Source of the DNA: CAVQKZ01 sp963837325
Lineage (GTDB): Bacteria > Actinomycetota > Actinomycetes > Mycobacteriales > Jatrophihabitantaceae
Assembly: GCA_963837325.1 (NCBI GenBank)
Contig: CAWIMV010000001.1
Coordinates: forward strand, 1,426,001 to 1,490,000
Reading direction: 5' to 3'
Length of the DNA: 64,000 bases
Shown: positions 20,035 through 27,797 of the stretch, in pieces
Position numbering within the stretch: the stretch's first letter is position 1
Layout: each line of letters begins with the position of its first letter
Made by a program: the position numbers and the translations under genes
Notes under the pieces: generated by a model
The model's input: the letters and a program-made list of their open reading frames with translations, nothing else
Databases searched by the model: none
Told to the model about the DNA's origin: nothing

Positions 20035-20322
20035 ATGGTCCTCGAGATCGCAGGTTTCCAGGTCACGCCGGGCGCGGAGAGCGCATTCGCCGATGCCTAC
20101 CGGGGCATCCGGGAGGTGGTGACGTCGACGCCTGGGTGTCGGTCCGTGCGGATGACCCGCAGCATCGAATCGCCGACGCATTTCGCGCTGCTCGTCGAGT
20201 GGGACTCGATCGAGGCCCACGAACAGAATTTCCGCGCCACGGACCGCTTCACCCGGTGGCGGGCGGCGCTGAGCGGGTTCTTCGCCACAGCACCGGTCGT
20301 CGAGCACTTCGAAGACGTCTGA
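20035..20322 (+). CDS. antibiotic biosynthesis monooxygenase (ABM) domain protein
   Basis: 95 aa, a single dimeric alpha-beta barrel domain. The pattern LEIAGFQVTPGAESAFADAY at the start and GCRSVRMTRSIESPTHFALLVEWDS (parts: GCRSVRM and FALLVEWDS) are typical of ABM proteins, as is WRAALSGFFATAP before the end. The family includes quinol and heme-degrading monooxygenases and proteins of unknown role. Nothing here identifies the substrate. It lies between divergent and convergent neighbours without an operon partner. Confidence 0.8.
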   Translation: MVLEIAGFQVTPGAESAFADAYRGIREVVTSTPGCRSVRMTRSIESPTHFALLVEWDSIEAHEQNFRATDRFTRWRAALSGFFATAPVVEHFEDV

Positions 20323-20345
20323 TCCGCTGCTGCGCGACCCGCCCC

Positions 20346-20753
20346 TCACTCGGCGGCGACAGCCTCGATGCGGTTGCCGTCGGGGTCGCTCACCACGGCG
20401 TTGAACTCGCCGCGCCGGAAGATCGCCCAGCGCCGGGGCGCGTCGTGCGACTGGCCGCCGGAACCCACTGCCGCCGCGTGGAAGGCCTCGACGTCGGCGG
20501 GCGATTCGGCCCGCAGCGACACGTGCACGCCATGCGTCGCCGCCGGCCCGCTGACCAGCCACAGCAGTGCCGGACCGTCCGGACGTCCCCATCCCGCCGC
20601 CTCGATCCCGGCCTGCTCTTCCTCTTCGTCGCCGAACTCGGCCGCGCGCACGAGCCCGAGCGCGCCCAGCGCGGCGTCGTAGAACGCCAGGCTGGCCGCG
20701 AAGTCCGACGCGCAGATCGTCGCGTGGTCGAGGCGGGCGGGCACGCGACCCAT
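20346..20753 (-). CDS. VOC (glyoxalase-fold) family protein
   Basis: 135 aa. Typical opening LDHATICASDFAASLAFYDAALGALG (parts: LDHATICASD and SLAFYDAALG) with the first metal-ligand His, a central HGVHVSLRA with another His, and the closing NAVVSDPDGNRIEAV. Metal-dependent lyase or dioxygenase families share this layout; the substrate is unknown. ATG 20753 was chosen as the residue before the conserved domain; it is divergent from thiD (20787) with only 33 bp between. Confidence 0.85.
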   Translation of the reverse strand: MGRVPARLDHATICASDFAASLAFYDAALGALGLVRAAEFGDEEEEQAGIEAAGWGRPDGPALLWLVSGPAATHGVHVSLRAESPADVEAFHAAAVGSGGQSHDAPRRWAIFRRGEFNAVVSDPDGNRIEAVAAE

Positions 20754-20774
20754 GATGCCCGCACACCGACCCGC

Positions 20775-20780
20775 GATACT
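20775..20780 (+). promoter_or_regulatory. candidate -10 box of thiD (leaderless pattern)
   Basis: GATACT lies 6 nt before GTG 20787, with no room for a Shine-Dalgarno sequence. Confidence 0.45.
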
Positions 20781-20786
20781 GGCCCG

Positions 20787-21593
20787 GTGACCCCCCAGCC
20801 GCCGACGGCGCTCACGATCGCCGGCTCGGATTCCGGTGGCGGCGCCGGCCTGCAAGCCGATCTCAAGACGTTCCTCGCCTGCCAAGTGCACGGCATGTCC
20901 GCAGTGACGGCGGTGACCGTGCAGAACTCGCTCGGCGTCACGGGCTTCTACGAGTTGCCGCCGCACGCCGTGGCCGAGCAGATCGAATCCGTCGTGTCCG
21001 ACATCGGGGTTGGGGCGACCAAGACCGGCATGCTGGCGTCGGCGGACATCATGGCGGCCGTCGCGCAGACGGTGCGCCGGCTCGGTGTCAAGCCGTTGGT
21101 GGTCGACCCGGTCGCGGCGTCGCAACACGGGGACCCGTTGCTGCGCCCGGATGCCATCGCCGCGCTGCGCGAACTGATCATTCCGCTGGCCTCCATCGTG
21201 ACCCCGAACCTGGGGGAGGCCGCGCTGCTCACCGGACGTGAGGTGCGCTCTGCCGCCGACATGGCCGATGCGGCCCGAGCCCTGCACGCGCTGGGGCCGG
21301 AATGGGTGCTAGTGAAGGGCGGCCACCTCGATTCCGGCGACGCGGTCGACCTGCTCTACGACGGGACCGACTTCGTCGAACTGGCGGCGCCCCGCTTCGC
21401 CACGCTGCACACGCACGGGTCCGGCGACACGCTCGCCGCGGCAATCACCGCGGCTCTGGCCCGTGGGCTCGGGATGGTTGATGCGGTGCACGAAGGCAAG
21501 CGATTCATCACCGCGGCCGTCGAGGGATCCTTCGCGCTCGGCGCAGGCCGCGGGCCGGTCGGGCACTTCTGGCGCGTCCGCGACTGGCCCTGA
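20787..21593 (+). CDS. thiD: hydroxymethylpyrimidine/phosphomethylpyrimidine kinase
   Basis: 268 aa from GTG 20787. It phosphorylates HMP and HMP-phosphate to HMP-pyrophosphate, the pyrimidine half of thiamine. Seen: TIAGSDSGGGAGLQADLKTF at the N-terminus, GVGATKTGMLAS, VVDPVAASQHGDPLL and the ATP/anion-hole THGSGDTLAAAI near the end, all typical of ThiD. No TenA or ThiE domain is attached. It ends convergent to thiE, and does not carry its own riboswitch, unlike the thiO and cytX units next to it. Confidence 0.95.
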   Translation: MTPQPPTALTIAGSDSGGGAGLQADLKTFLACQVHGMSAVTAVTVQNSLGVTGFYELPPHAVAEQIESVVSDIGVGATKTGMLASADIMAAVAQTVRRLGVKPLVVDPVAASQHGDPLLRPDAIAALRELIIPLASIVTPNLGEAALLTGREVRSAADMADAARALHALGPEWVLVKGGHLDSGDAVDLLYDGTDFVELAAPRFATLHTHGSGDTLAAAITAALARGLGMVDAVHEGKRFITAAVEGSFALGAGRGPVGHFWRVRDWP

Positions 21594-21594
21594 T

Positions 21595-21665
21595 CACTCG
21601 AGTGGTCATGTACGCGCCCGGTGGCCACTTGTAGCTGACCACACGACGCGGAAGTGACCACTCGA
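21595..21665. repeat. cluster of TGACCAC-type repeats between convergent thiD and thiE
   Basis: Three copies of an 11-nt motif are present: inverted at 21598-21608 (TCGAGTGGTCA), direct at 21636-21646 (TGACCACACGA) and direct at 21655-21665 (TGACCACTCGA). The first and last are perfect reverse complements. CACTCGAGTG (21595-21604) is itself a 10-bp palindrome, and GTGGCCAC (21621-21628) another. It could be a bidirectional terminator-like structure, a protein-binding array or a small mobile repeat. Confidence 0.65.
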
Positions 21666-21667
21666 CG

Positions 21668-22306
21668 TCAGGCCTCGGCGCGCAGGCGCTCGGCGAACGC
21701 GCGGGTGGCCGCCGCCGGGTCCTCGGCCTCGGTGATCGCCCGCACCACCACGACCCGGCGGGCACCGCGGGCGATGACCGCGTCGAGCCGATCGAGTGAC
21801 TCGATGCCGCCGATCGCGAACCACGGGCGGGCGTCCGCGTGCCTGGCCGTGTGGTCGATCAACTCGATCCCGGCGGCCGGGCGGCCGGCCTTGGTCGGCG
21901 TGGCCCAGACCGGGCCGGCGCAGTAGTAGTCGACCCCGGGTTCGGTGCGGGCGGCGTCGGCCTGTCCGGGCGTGTGCGTGGACCGCCCGATCAGCATGTC
22001 GTCACCGACGATCTCGCGGGCGATCGGGACGGGCAGGTCGTCCTGGCCCAGATGCAGCAGCGGGGCACGCACGGCGCGGGCGACGTCGGCACGGTCGTTG
22101 ACCGCGAACAGCCGCCCGTGGCGGTCGGCCGCCTCGGCGAAGGTCTCGAGGAGCGCGATCTCGGCCTTGGCCTCAAGTCCCTTTTCGCGCAGTTGGACGA
22201 TGTCGACGCCGGCTCCCAACACCGTGTCGAGGAACTGGGCCAGGTCGCCGGTGCGCGAGCGGGAGTCGGTGCACAGGTACAGCCGGGCATCGTCGAGGGC
22301 AGGCAC
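21668..22306 (-). CDS. thiE: thiamine-phosphate synthase
   Basis: 212 aa from GTG 22306. It joins HMP-pyrophosphate and thiazole phosphate to thiamine phosphate. Seen: YLCTDSR at the N-terminus, VDIVQLREKGLEAK with the substrate-binding QLREK, FAVNDRADVARAV (NDR motif), LHLGQDDLP, IGRSTHTPGQ, YYCAGPVWATPTKAGRP and AIGGIESLDRLDAVIARGA with the phosphate-binding GG. The frame continues upstream to 22414 but that part lies over the TPP riboswitch of the divergent thiO unit and is not ThiE-like. VPALDDARLY is the normal start. It is divergent from thiO. Confidence 0.95.
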   Translation of the reverse strand: MPALDDARLYLCTDSRSRTGDLAQFLDTVLGAGVDIVQLREKGLEAKAEIALLETFAEAADRHGRLFAVNDRADVARAVRAPLLHLGQDDLPVPIAREIVGDDMLIGRSTHTPGQADAARTEPGVDYYCAGPVWATPTKAGRPAAGIELIDHTARHADARPWFAIGGIESLDRLDAVIARGARRVVVVRAITEAEDPAAATRAFAERLRAEA

Positions 22307-22331
22307 CGGCCGAGCGTAGTGTGGAGCGTGC

Positions 22332-22410
22332 ACGGGAGCCCGGAACGCATCGGGCTGAGAGGGCAGCAGCCGACCGTCGAACCTGATCCGGGTAATGCCG
22401 GCGCGAGGGA
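22332..22410 (+). promoter_or_regulatory. TPP riboswitch (THI element) of the thiO-thiS-thiG operon
   Basis: The conserved elements are all there: CGGGAGCCC, then GGGCTGAGAGGGC, then CGTCGAACCTGATCCGGGTA and ATGCCGGCGCGAGGGA. These are the pyrimidine- and pyrophosphate-binding arms of the TPP aptamer. The element ends in GAGGGAG, which is also the ribosome binding site of thiO (ATG 22414). That arrangement points to translational control: TPP binding would hide the site. Confidence 0.95.
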
Positions 22411-22413
22411 GCA

Positions 22414-23559
22414 ATGAGCAGCACCACCACCAGCGACGTCCTCGTCATCGGCGCGGGCGTCATCGGCGTCGCCACCGCTTGGCGCTGCGCCCAGAGCGGG
22501 CTGTCGGTCGCCGTGGTCGATCCCGCGCCTGCTCGCGGCGCGTGGCACACGGCGGCCGGGATGCTTGCGCCGATCACCGAGCTGCACTATGCCGAGACGC
22601 CCCTGCTGCGGCTGGGGCGCGAAGCGGTGGCCCGCTACCCCGGCCTGGCCGCCGAGCTCACCGACCTGACCGGGCGGGCGACCGGCTTCAGCGCCTGCGG
22701 CACCCTGTCGGTCGCCTGGGATGCCGCCGATCTGGCCGACCTGCGCGCCCTGCACGAGTTCGGCCGCGGCCTGGGCGTCGAGGCCACACTGCTCACCGGC
22801 CGCGAACTACGCCAGCTCGAGCCGGCACTTGCCGCCGGCCTGCCGGGCGGCCTGCTCGCGCCCGGGGACCACCAGGTCGACCCGCGGCTGCTGCACGCCG
22901 CCCTTCTCGCTGCGGCCGCACAGGCCGGCGTTTCCCACCACACCGCCTCGCCCCGCCTGGTCGTGGTCGACGGCCGCGCGGTCGGCGTCGGCCTCGACGA
23001 CGGCACGGAATTGGCGGGCGGCACGGTTGTGCTTGCCGCCGGCGCCTGGTCAGCCGGCGTCGAGGGCGTGCCCGCCGAGTTCGTGCCGCCCGTGCGGCCG
23101 GTCAAGGGCCAGACGCTGCGGCTGCGACTGCCGGGCGAGCCGCGCCTGCGCCATGTCGTGCGGGCCACCGTGCAGGGCGTGCCGGTGTACGTGGTGCCCC
23201 GGGCTGACGGTCAACTCGTCGTGGGGGCGTCCACGGAAGAGGCCGGTTTCGACCTGACCCCACGCGCCGGGGCCGTGTACGAACTGCTGCGCGACGCCCA
23301 GTCGGTGGTGCCGGAGCTGGGCGAGGCCGTGCTCGAAGAGGTCTGCACCGGCCTTCGCCCCGGCACGCCCGACAACGCCCCGATCATCGGCCCGTCCGGG
23401 CTGCCCGGGCTCGTGTACGCGACCGGCCACTACCGCAACGGGATACTGCTGGCGCCGGTGACGGCCGACGGCGTGGCCGAGCTGATCACCTCCGGCGTGG
23501 CCCCGCAATGGCTGGCGCCGTTCGCAGCCGACCGCTTCGCCCAGGCGGTGTCGGCATGA
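22414..23559 (+). CDS. thiO: glycine oxidase ThiO
   Basis: 381 aa FAD-dependent amino-acid oxidase. It oxidises glycine to iminoglycine (dehydroglycine) for thiazole formation. Seen: FAD-binding VLVIGAGVIGVATAWRCAQ, followed by AAGMLAPITEL typical of ThiO, the FAD domain TVVLAAGAWSAGV, and the C-terminal TGLRPGTPDNAPIIG and YATGHYRNGILLAPVTA (parts of the active site with Arg and Tyr). First gene after TPP riboswitch 1; its ribosome binding site is part of that element. Overlaps thiS by 4 bp (ATGA). Confidence 0.95.
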   Translation: MSSTTTSDVLVIGAGVIGVATAWRCAQSGLSVAVVDPAPARGAWHTAAGMLAPITELHYAETPLLRLGREAVARYPGLAAELTDLTGRATGFSACGTLSVAWDAADLADLRALHEFGRGLGVEATLLTGRELRQLEPALAAGLPGGLLAPGDHQVDPRLLHAALLAAAAQAGVSHHTASPRLVVVDGRAVGVGLDDGTELAGGTVVLAAGAWSAGVEGVPAEFVPPVRPVKGQTLRLRLPGEPRLRHVVRATVQGVPVYVVPRADGQLVVGASTEEAGFDLTPRAGAVYELLRDAQSVVPELGEAVLEEVCTGLRPGTPDNAPIIGPSGLPGLVYATGHYRNGILLAPVTADGVAELITSGVAPQWLAPFAADRFAQAVSA

Positions 23560-23756
23560 GGGTCGATGTCAACGGCACCAGTCGCGAACTGGGCGACAGC
23601 GCCACGATCGCCGAGTTGATCGAGGCTCTGGCCGGCTCCACCCGAGGCCGGGCGGTCGTGGTCGACGGCGACGTCGTACCGCGCAGCCAATGGCCGGACT
23701 ACCCGCTGCGCGACGGCCAGGCGGTCGAACTCATCACCGCCGTGCCAGGAGGCTGA
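23556..23756 (+). CDS. thiS: sulfur carrier protein ThiS
   Basis: 66 aa ubiquitin-fold sulfur carrier. It ends in the required Gly-Gly (TAVPGG), which is adenylated and converted to a thiocarboxylate that donates sulfur to the thiazole. The start MRVDVNGTSRELGDSATIAEL and GRAVVVDGDVVPRSQW are typical. ATG 23556 overlaps the thiO stop (ATGA). The thiG start follows 2 bp after its stop. The adenylating partner (ThiF/MoeB type) is not in this window. Confidence 0.95.
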   Translation: MRVDVNGTSRELGDSATIAELIEALAGSTRGRAVVVDGDVVPRSQWPDYPLRDGQAVELITAVPGG

Positions 23757-23758
23757 GG

Positions 23759-24544
23759 ATGACCGAGACGCAAGATCGTGATCCCTTCGTGATTGCCGGA
23801 GTCGAGCTGGGATCGCGGCTCATCCTGGGCACCGGCGGGGCGCCCAGCCTGCAGATCGTGGACGCCGCGCTGGCCGCGTCGGGCACGGCGATGTGCACCG
23901 TGGCCATGCGGCGGGTCGACCCCGGAACCAGCGGCTCCATCCTTGACGTCCTCGACCGCCGCAGCGTGCGCATCCTGCCCAACACCGCGGGCTGCCGTAC
24001 CGCGCGCGAGGCCGTGCGCACCGCGCAGCTCGCCCGCGAGGCGCTCGAGACCGACTGGGTCAAACTCGAGGTCGTCGCCGACGACCGCACGCTGCTGCCC
24101 GACCCGATCGAACTGCTGGACGCGGCCCAGACCCTGGTCGCACAGGGCTTCTCCGTGCTGCCCTACACCAACGACGACCCGATCCTCGCTCGTCGGCTAC
24201 AGCAGGCCGGCTGCGTGGCGGTGATGCCGCTCGGTTCCCCGATCGGCACCGGGCTCGGCATCGCGAACCCGCACAACATCGAACTGATCGTCAGCGAGGC
24301 CGTCGTGCCGGTGGTCCTGGACGCCGGGATCGGGACCGCGTCCGACGCCGCGCTGGCGATGGAACTCGGCTGCGACGCCGTGCTGCTCGCCTCCGCCGTG
24401 ACCCGCGCTCAGGACCCGGCCCGGATGGCCGAGGCGATGGCGGCCGCGGTGCTCGCCGGCCGGCTGGCTCGCCGGGCCGGGCGGATCCCGCGCCGGCACC
24501 ACGCAACCGCGTCCTCCCCGACAGAGGGGATGGCCGTGCTCTAA
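23759..24544 (+). CDS. thiG: thiazole synthase ThiG
   Basis: 261 aa TIM-barrel enzyme. It combines 1-deoxy-D-xylulose-5-phosphate, dehydroglycine and ThiS-thiocarboxylate into the thiazole phosphate. Lys102 in VKLEVVADDR is the Schiff-base lysine; LPNTAGCRTAREAVRTAQLARE (part: LPNTAGCRTA), LPYTNDDPILARRL and MPLGSPIGTG are family signatures, with VLDAGIGTASDAALAMELG as the phosphate site. RBS AGGAGG lies in the end of thiS, well spaced from ATG 23759. The C-terminal ~20 residues (RRAGRIPRRHHAT...) are variable. dxs, the source of the substrate, is at the right end of the window. Confidence 0.96.
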   Translation: MTETQDRDPFVIAGVELGSRLILGTGGAPSLQIVDAALAASGTAMCTVAMRRVDPGTSGSILDVLDRRSVRILPNTAGCRTAREAVRTAQLAREALETDWVKLEVVADDRTLLPDPIELLDAAQTLVAQGFSVLPYTNDDPILARRLQQAGCVAVMPLGSPIGTGLGIANPHNIELIVSEAVVPVVLDAGIGTASDAALAMELGCDAVLLASAVTRAQDPARMAEAMAAAVLAGRLARRAGRIPRRHHATASSPTEGMAVL

Positions 24545-24558
24545 CTGCACCACCCCCA

Positions 24559-24650
24559 CCGCGGGAGCTCGCAAGGGCTGAGAGGGCACACCTGGAACAC
24601 CAGGGCCTGCCGACCGCCGAACCTGTCCGGGTAATGCCGGCGAAGGAAGC
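24559..24650 (+). promoter_or_regulatory. TPP riboswitch (THI element) of the cytX-psuG-psuK unit
   Basis: GCGGGAGCTCGC, AAGGGCTGAGAGGGC, a longer variable stem with CACCTGGAACACCAGG, then CGCCGAACCTGTCCGGGTA and ATGCCGGCGAAGGA give all conserved TPP aptamer blocks. It starts 15 bp after the thiG stop. GAAGGAAG at its end is the ribosome binding site for ATG 24655, so control is probably at translation. The ATG inside the aptamer (24634) is not a start. Confidence 0.95.
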
Positions 24651-24654
24651 GCTG

Positions 24655-26001
24655 ATGATCATCGGTACCCACCAATCCACGCCCGGCGGCCCCGCCGAGG
24701 TGCCGAACACCCTCCTGGAACCGGCCCCGCGCGCGTTGCGGCTCCTCGATCAGTTGGGGCTCTGGGGCAACCTCGGCGTCAGTTTGCTGGGATTCACCGC
24801 TGCGATCTTCGTGCTGGTCCCGATTGCCGAGCCGGGAATGTCGCTCGGCGCGGCCGTCGTCGCCCTGCTCGTCGGCACCGTCCTCGGCTCGCTCGGCATC
24901 GCGGCGGCGGCGGTCCCGGGCGCGCGCACCGGTGCCCCGTCGATGGTCCTGCTGCGCGGTCTCTTCGGTACGAGGTCGTCCTACCTGCCCACCGCGCTCA
25001 ACATCGTCCAACTGCTCGGCTGGACGACGTTCGAGTTGGTCACGATCGGCACGGCACTACACCAAGTGGCCTCGACGATCCCCCGCTGGACGTATGTCCT
25101 CGGGGCCGGGGTTCTCACCACTGCGCTGGCGCTGCGGCCACTCGGGTGGATCCGAGTGCTGCGCAAGTACGTCACGCTTGCCGTCCTGGCCGCGCTGCTC
25201 TACCTGTTCGTGCAGTTGTTGCGGCAACCGCTGCCCGGCCTCGGCGACGGGTCCTGGAACGGGTTCTGGATCGCGGTCGACACGGTTGTTGGCGTCTCGG
25301 TGTCGTGGGTGCCCCTGGCTTCCGACTATTCGCGTCACGCCCGCTCGGCCCGCGATGCGTTCACCGGTGCTTTCATCGGCTACTCCGTCACCCAGATCGT
25401 CTGCTACGCGCTGGGGCTGGTGGCCCTGGTCACCGTCGCCCACCACGACCCGAACCAGATCTTCGGCTCGTTCATGGCCGTTCCGCTCGGAACGCTGGCC
25501 TTCGCCGTCATCGCGGTCCGCGAGCTCGACCAGTCGTTCGCCGATACCTACTCGACCGCCGTGTCGGTGCAGAACTTCCGACCGCGGTGGGACCGGCGGG
25601 CGCTCGCCCTCGTCATTGGCAGCTTTGCGACCGGCTGCGCGCTGGTGCTCAACATCAGCGATTTCGAGAACTTCCTGATTCTCATCGGCTCGGTCTTCGT
25701 ACCGCTGCTCGGCGTGCTGGTCGCCGACTACTTCGTGATCTCACGGATGCAGTGGGCACTAGGCGAGGACGTGGCCACCCGGTGGGCCACGCTGGTGCCG
25801 TGGGCCCTGGGGTTCGGCGCCTACCAGCTGATCAACCCCGGCTACATCTCCTGGTGGTCGGGCTGGTGGAGCGACATACAGGGCTGGCTGCACTTCACCC
25901 CGTCGACATGGATGAGCGCGTCACTGATCTCGTTCGCGGTCGCGGCGGCGGCGACATTGCTGGCCGGCCAGGTCAGTCGTCGTAGGGTGCCCGTGTGCTG
26001 A
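24655..26001 (+). CDS. cytX: NCS1-family permease, probable thiamine-precursor transporter (CytX-like)
   Basis: 448 aa with about 12 hydrophobic segments, an integral inner-membrane protein of the NCS1 nucleobase:cation symporter family. Family signs: LLDQLGLWGNLGVSLLGFTAA, PGARTGAPSMVLLRG, and NGFWIAVDTVVGVSVSWVPLASDYSRHARS, parts of the substrate and sodium sites. CytX proteins under TPP riboswitches are proposed hydroxymethylpyrimidine transporters. The riboswitch here supports that; the link to psuG and psuK downstream leaves pseudouridine or another pyrimidine compound as an alternative cargo. The stop overlaps psuG by 7 bp. Confidence 0.85.
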   Translation: MIIGTHQSTPGGPAEVPNTLLEPAPRALRLLDQLGLWGNLGVSLLGFTAAIFVLVPIAEPGMSLGAAVVALLVGTVLGSLGIAAAAVPGARTGAPSMVLLRGLFGTRSSYLPTALNIVQLLGWTTFELVTIGTALHQVASTIPRWTYVLGAGVLTTALALRPLGWIRVLRKYVTLAVLAALLYLFVQLLRQPLPGLGDGSWNGFWIAVDTVVGVSVSWVPLASDYSRHARSARDAFTGAFIGYSVTQIVCYALGLVALVTVAHHDPNQIFGSFMAVPLGTLAFAVIAVRELDQSFADTYSTAVSVQNFRPRWDRRALALVIGSFATGCALVLNISDFENFLILIGSVFVPLLGVLVADYFVISRMQWALGEDVATRWATLVPWALGFGAYQLINPGYISWWSGWWSDIQGWLHFTPSTWMSASLISFAVAAAATLLAGQVSRRRVPVC

Positions 26002-26897
26002 TCCATCCTGAGGTCGCCGCCGCGTTGGCGGCCGGCGCCCCGGTGGTCGCTCTGGAGAGCACGATCATCAGCCACGGGCTACCGCGGCCGGACAACCTGC
26101 GCGTCGCCCGCGAGATCGAGGACGCGGTGCGGGCCGGCGGCGCGGTACCGGCGACGATCGCGCTCGTCGCCGGTGCGGCCCGGGTCGGGCTGGACGACGA
26201 GGCATTGCGGCAGGTCGCCGAAGACCCTGATGTCACCAAGGTCAGCGTCCGAGACATCGCGACCGTGGCCGCCCGCGGCGGGGTCGGGGCCACGACCGTC
26301 GCCTCCACCGCGCATCTGGCCGCCCGAGCCGGGATCGGCGTGTTCGCGACCGGCGGGCTGGGCGGGGTGCACCGGGGCGCGCGTGACACGTGGGACGAGT
26401 CGGCCGACCTCACGACCCTCTCGCGCACCCCCGTGCTGATCGTCTGCGCCGGCGTGAAATCCATCCTGGACGTCGGCGCGACACTGGAACGGCTCGAGAC
26501 GCTGAACATCGGCGTGCTGGGCTACCGCACGAACCGCTTCCCGGGCTTCTACCGGGCCGACTCCGGCCACCGCCTCGACTGGCGCGTGAACTCCCCCGCG
26601 GAGGTCGCCGCGGTCCTGCGGCAGCGGGCCGCCCTGGGCACTGACGCGTATGGGCTGGTACTGGCCAACCCGATCGCGCCCGAGCATGAACTGGACGCTC
26701 AGTTGCACGACCGGGTCCTGGCCGACGGGCTGGCCGCGGTCGCCACGACCGGGATGCACGGCAAGGCCGTGACGCCGTTCCTGCTCGACTTCTTTCACCG
26801 CGAGACGAGGGGCGCGTCCCTGGCGGCCAACGTGGCACTGGTGCTGAGCAACGCCGGCCTCGCCGCCGAGGTGGCCGTGGAGTACGCGCGCGCATGA
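25995..26897 (+). CDS. psuG: pseudouridine-5'-phosphate glycosidase
   Basis: 300 aa. It reversibly splits pseudouridine 5'-phosphate into uracil and ribose 5-phosphate, one of the few C-C glycosidic bond enzymes. The family core is clear: VVALESTIISHGLPRP with the catalytic Glu, TKVSVRDIATVAARGGVGATTVAST (parts: TKVSVRD and GVGATTVAST) with a conserved Lys, GVFATGGLGGVHRGA, CAGVKSILDVGATLE with the Schiff-base Lys, VNSPAEVA and GKAVTPFLL. GTG 25995 overlaps the permease stop by 7 bp, and the psuK start overlaps psuG by 4 bp. It thus sits in an operon controlled by a TPP riboswitch, which is unusual. Confidence 0.93.
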   Translation: MLIHPEVAAALAAGAPVVALESTIISHGLPRPDNLRVAREIEDAVRAGGAVPATIALVAGAARVGLDDEALRQVAEDPDVTKVSVRDIATVAARGGVGATTVASTAHLAARAGIGVFATGGLGGVHRGARDTWDESADLTTLSRTPVLIVCAGVKSILDVGATLERLETLNIGVLGYRTNRFPGFYRADSGHRLDWRVNSPAEVAAVLRQRAALGTDAYGLVLANPIAPEHELDAQLHDRVLADGLAAVATTGMHGKAVTPFLLDFFHRETRGASLAANVALVLSNAGLAAEVAVEYARA

Positions 26898-27778
26898 ACC
26901 GCGTGATCTGCGTTGGCGACTTGATGATGGACGTGCTCGCGCGGCTGCCGGGCCCGCTGGCCGTTGGTTCGGACACGCCGGCCGCGGTCGCGCTCTACGG
27001 CGGCGGGTCGGCGGCGAACACCGCGGCCTGGCTGGTTGTCGCCGGGCTACCCGCCACGTTCTTCGGACGAGTCGGTGACGACGAGCTGGGCCGGGCCGCG
27101 CTCGCCGAGTTGGCGCGGGCCGGCGTCGACTCGGCCGTCAGCGTCGATCCCGACCGATCGACCGGAGTGTGCATCGTGCTCGTCGACGTCGACGGGGAAC
27201 GGACCATGGTGCCGTCCGCGGGCGCCAATGCCGGGCTGGGCGAGATCGAGTTCCCGGCCCGGCTGCTCGGCTCGGGGTCGATGGTGCACGTGTCCGGCTA
27301 CGCCTTGTTCACGCCCGGGTCGCGCCCGGCTGCGTTGGCCGCGATCGCCCGCGCCCGCGCCGCGGGCTGCCCGATCTCAGTCGACGCCGCCTCGACGGCG
27401 CCGCTGGCGCAAGCGGGCGTGCAGCGGTTCTTGGCTTGGATCGGACGCGACCTCCTGGTCTTCGCCAACCAGGACGAAGCGCGGTTACTCACCGGCGCCG
27501 ACCCGAGCGCCGCCGCGCGATTGCTGGGCCGGCAGTGCGGCGAGGCGATCGTGAAATGCGGTGCCGACGCCGCCGTGTGGTCGGACGGCACACACGTGCT
27601 CGAGGTGCCGGTGAGCGAGGCCAGCGTCGTCGACTCCACCGGTGCGGGCGACGCGTTCGCGGCCGGAGTGCTCGCGGCACGCGCTGCCGGCAGCGACGTC
27701 GCCACGTCGCTGCGTGCCGGACACGCCTTGGCCGCCCGCGCCATCGGCCAGCTCGGCGCTCGGCCGGCGGGCGGGTGA
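26894..27778 (+). CDS. psuK: PfkB-family kinase, probable pseudouridine kinase
   Basis: 294 aa ribokinase-like protein. N-terminus VICVGDLMMDVLARLPG and LYGGGSAANTAAWLVVAGLPATFFGRVGDD (parts: GGGSAANTA and FFGRVGDDELG) are PfkB signature 1; VDSTGAGDAFAAGVLAA is signature 2 with the catalytic Asp. In the pathway it would phosphorylate pseudouridine for PsuG. The substrate is inferred from its 4-bp overlap (ATGA) with psuG; HMP, ribose or other kinases share the fold. The gene ends convergent to an LmeA-like gene. Confidence 0.85.
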   Translation: MNRVICVGDLMMDVLARLPGPLAVGSDTPAAVALYGGGSAANTAAWLVVAGLPATFFGRVGDDELGRAALAELARAGVDSAVSVDPDRSTGVCIVLVDVDGERTMVPSAGANAGLGEIEFPARLLGSGSMVHVSGYALFTPGSRPAALAAIARARAAGCPISVDAASTAPLAQAGVQRFLAWIGRDLLVFANQDEARLLTGADPSAAARLLGRQCGEAIVKCGADAAVWSDGTHVLEVPVSEASVVDSTGAGDAFAAGVLAARAAGSDVATSLRAGHALAARAIGQLGARPAGG

Positions 27779-27797
27779 TCCCGGCCGCAGGGTCGGC

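Noticed and set aside
22307..22414. 36-residue N-terminal extension of ThiE
   Set aside because: It is antisense to the conserved TPP aptamer; ThiE proteins begin near VPALDDARLY.
24634..24654. ATG inside TPP riboswitch 2 as start of the permease
   Set aside because: It is part of the conserved aptamer block GGGTAATGCCGGCG; ATG 24655 has the ribosome binding site.
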